The position numbers and the translations under genes were made by a program. Below the pieces are notes generated by a model. That model was not told where the DNA came from and made no database searches. It saw only the letters and a list, made by a program, of their open reading frames with translations. A stretch of 5,838 nucleotides of DNA from an uncultured Acetatifactor sp. (GTDB lineage Bacteria > Bacillota > Clostridia > Lachnospirales > Lachnospiraceae): the NCBI GenBank assembly GCA_910578995.1, contig CAJTSY010000145.1, forward strand, positions 3,880 through 9,717. The letters run 5' to 3'. Shown here in pieces: positions 5,522 through 5,838 of the stretch (the first letter of the stretch is position 1; each line of letters begins with the position of its first letter).

Positions 5522-5838
5522 ACAACTTTTTAAGGCCTCCTGGACTTCCTGCGGAGACAGGCCTGTCAATTTTGCAATCTGTTCGATGGAACAATCGTTG
5601 TGGAACATATTACTTATCAGTTGATTGCGTTCTTTTTCCTTGCCTTCTTTAAGTCCTTCCTCTCGTCCTTCCTTAAGGCCTTTCTTAAGACCTTTCTTAA
5701 GACCTTTTTCTTCGCCCTTTTCTTCGCCTTCCTCATACCCTTTTCTGAGTCCCTCTTCCCGACCTTCCTGAAATCCTTCCTCGCGGGCCTCCTTGCGGAA
5801 CAGCCGCAGGTATTTTTTCTCATTGTATTCCGTCAGTA
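5516..5838 (-). CDS. C-terminal part of a Rpn/PD-(D/E)XK transposase-like nuclease protein (5' end outside the window)
   Basis: The last 106 residues of a protein whose start lies beyond the right edge. It begins LTEYNEKKYLRLFRKEA, then has twelve four-residue units of the form xxxG (residues 18-65 of the fragment: REEG, FQEG, REEG, LRKG, YEEG, EEKG, EEKG, LKKG, LKKG, LKEG, REEG, LKEG). It ends in a short helical segment, IEQIAKLTGLSPQEVQEAL. Glu/Lys-rich, glycine-every-fourth tails with an 'IAKLTGLS'-type ending are characteristic of Rpn-family (PDDEXK_2) proteins, reported as recombination-promoting nucleases and, in E. coli, as phage-defence toxins. The catalytic domain is not in the window, so family assignment rests on the tail alone. 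The only methionine in the fragment is at residue 77, so no internal start for a separate tail protein is evident here. It ends 64 bp before the regulator gene and is probably functionally unrelated to it. Confidence 0.65.
   Translation of the reverse strand, partial: LTEYNEKKYLRLFRKEAREEGFQEGREEGLRKGYEEGEEKGEEKGLKKGLKKGLKEGREEGLKEGKEKERNQLISNMFHNDCSIEQIAKLTGLSPQEVQEALKSCP
5642..5785 (-). repeat. Twelve degenerate 12-bp tandem repeats encoding xxxG units
   Basis: The coding DNA repeats every 12 bp, one four-residue unit per repeat. Neighbouring units are nearly identical at the DNA level: GAAGAAAAGGGC next to GAAGAAAAAGGT (2 differences), and CTTAAGAAAGGT next to CTTAAGAAAGGC (1 difference), followed by CTTAAGGAAGGA. 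This points to recent duplication by slippage, since synonymous positions are also shared. Outer units are more diverged. Confidence 0.85.

Noticed and set aside
5617..5823. A 68-codon, very Lys/Arg-rich frame in the 12-bp repeat region, minus strand
   Set aside because: It is the second frame of the Rpn-like tail. A 12-bp repeat keeps a stop-free frame open by construction; the xxxG frame with its helical C-terminus is the family-like one, and no ribosome binding site precedes the ATG at 5823.

Overview
The window looks like a piece of a Clostridia (probably Lachnospiraceae or a close relative) chromosome. This is inferred from the moderately GC-rich coding sequence, the strong AGGAGG-type ribosome binding sites, the BcrAB/lantibiotic-type ABC transporter with its two-component system, and the glycine-periodic Rpn-type nuclease tail. 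All six supported genes lie on the minus strand, so transcription runs from the right edge to the left edge.

From right to left: (1) the 3' end of a gene cut by the window edge (5516-5838), whose product ends in twelve tandem four-residue repeats and a short helical tail, typical of PD-(D/E)XK 'Rpn/transposase-like' proteins; (2) an OmpR-family response regulator (4765-5451); (3) a 174-bp intergenic region carrying a promoter preceded and overlapped by four direct repeats of 11 bp in exact phase (4637-4680), the clearest regulatory signal in the window; (4) an ABC transporter ATPase (3640-4590) overlapping by 7 nt (5) a six-helix ABC-2-type permease (2864-3646); (6) a sensor histidine kinase with two membrane helices and almost no extracellular domain (1549-2814); (7) a cytoplasmic formylglycine-type sulfatase (34-1527), which starts 21 bp after the kinase stop.

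Genes 2 to 6 form a coherent module. The most likely reading is sensing of a cell-envelope-active peptide or antibiotic: the kinase (perhaps together with the transporter) detects the compound, phosphorylates the regulator, and the regulator binds the 11-bp repeats to switch on ATPase-permease-kinase transcription. The substrate cannot be told from sequence.

The sulfatase is the odd partner. It could be co-transcribed with the kinase, but a good sigma-A-like promoter with an extended -10 element sits inside the 3' end of the kinase gene (1580-1608), so it may also be expressed on its own. No stretch longer than 300 bp lacks a gene. No tRNA, rRNA, CRISPR array, insertion sequence or convincing intrinsic terminator was seen.
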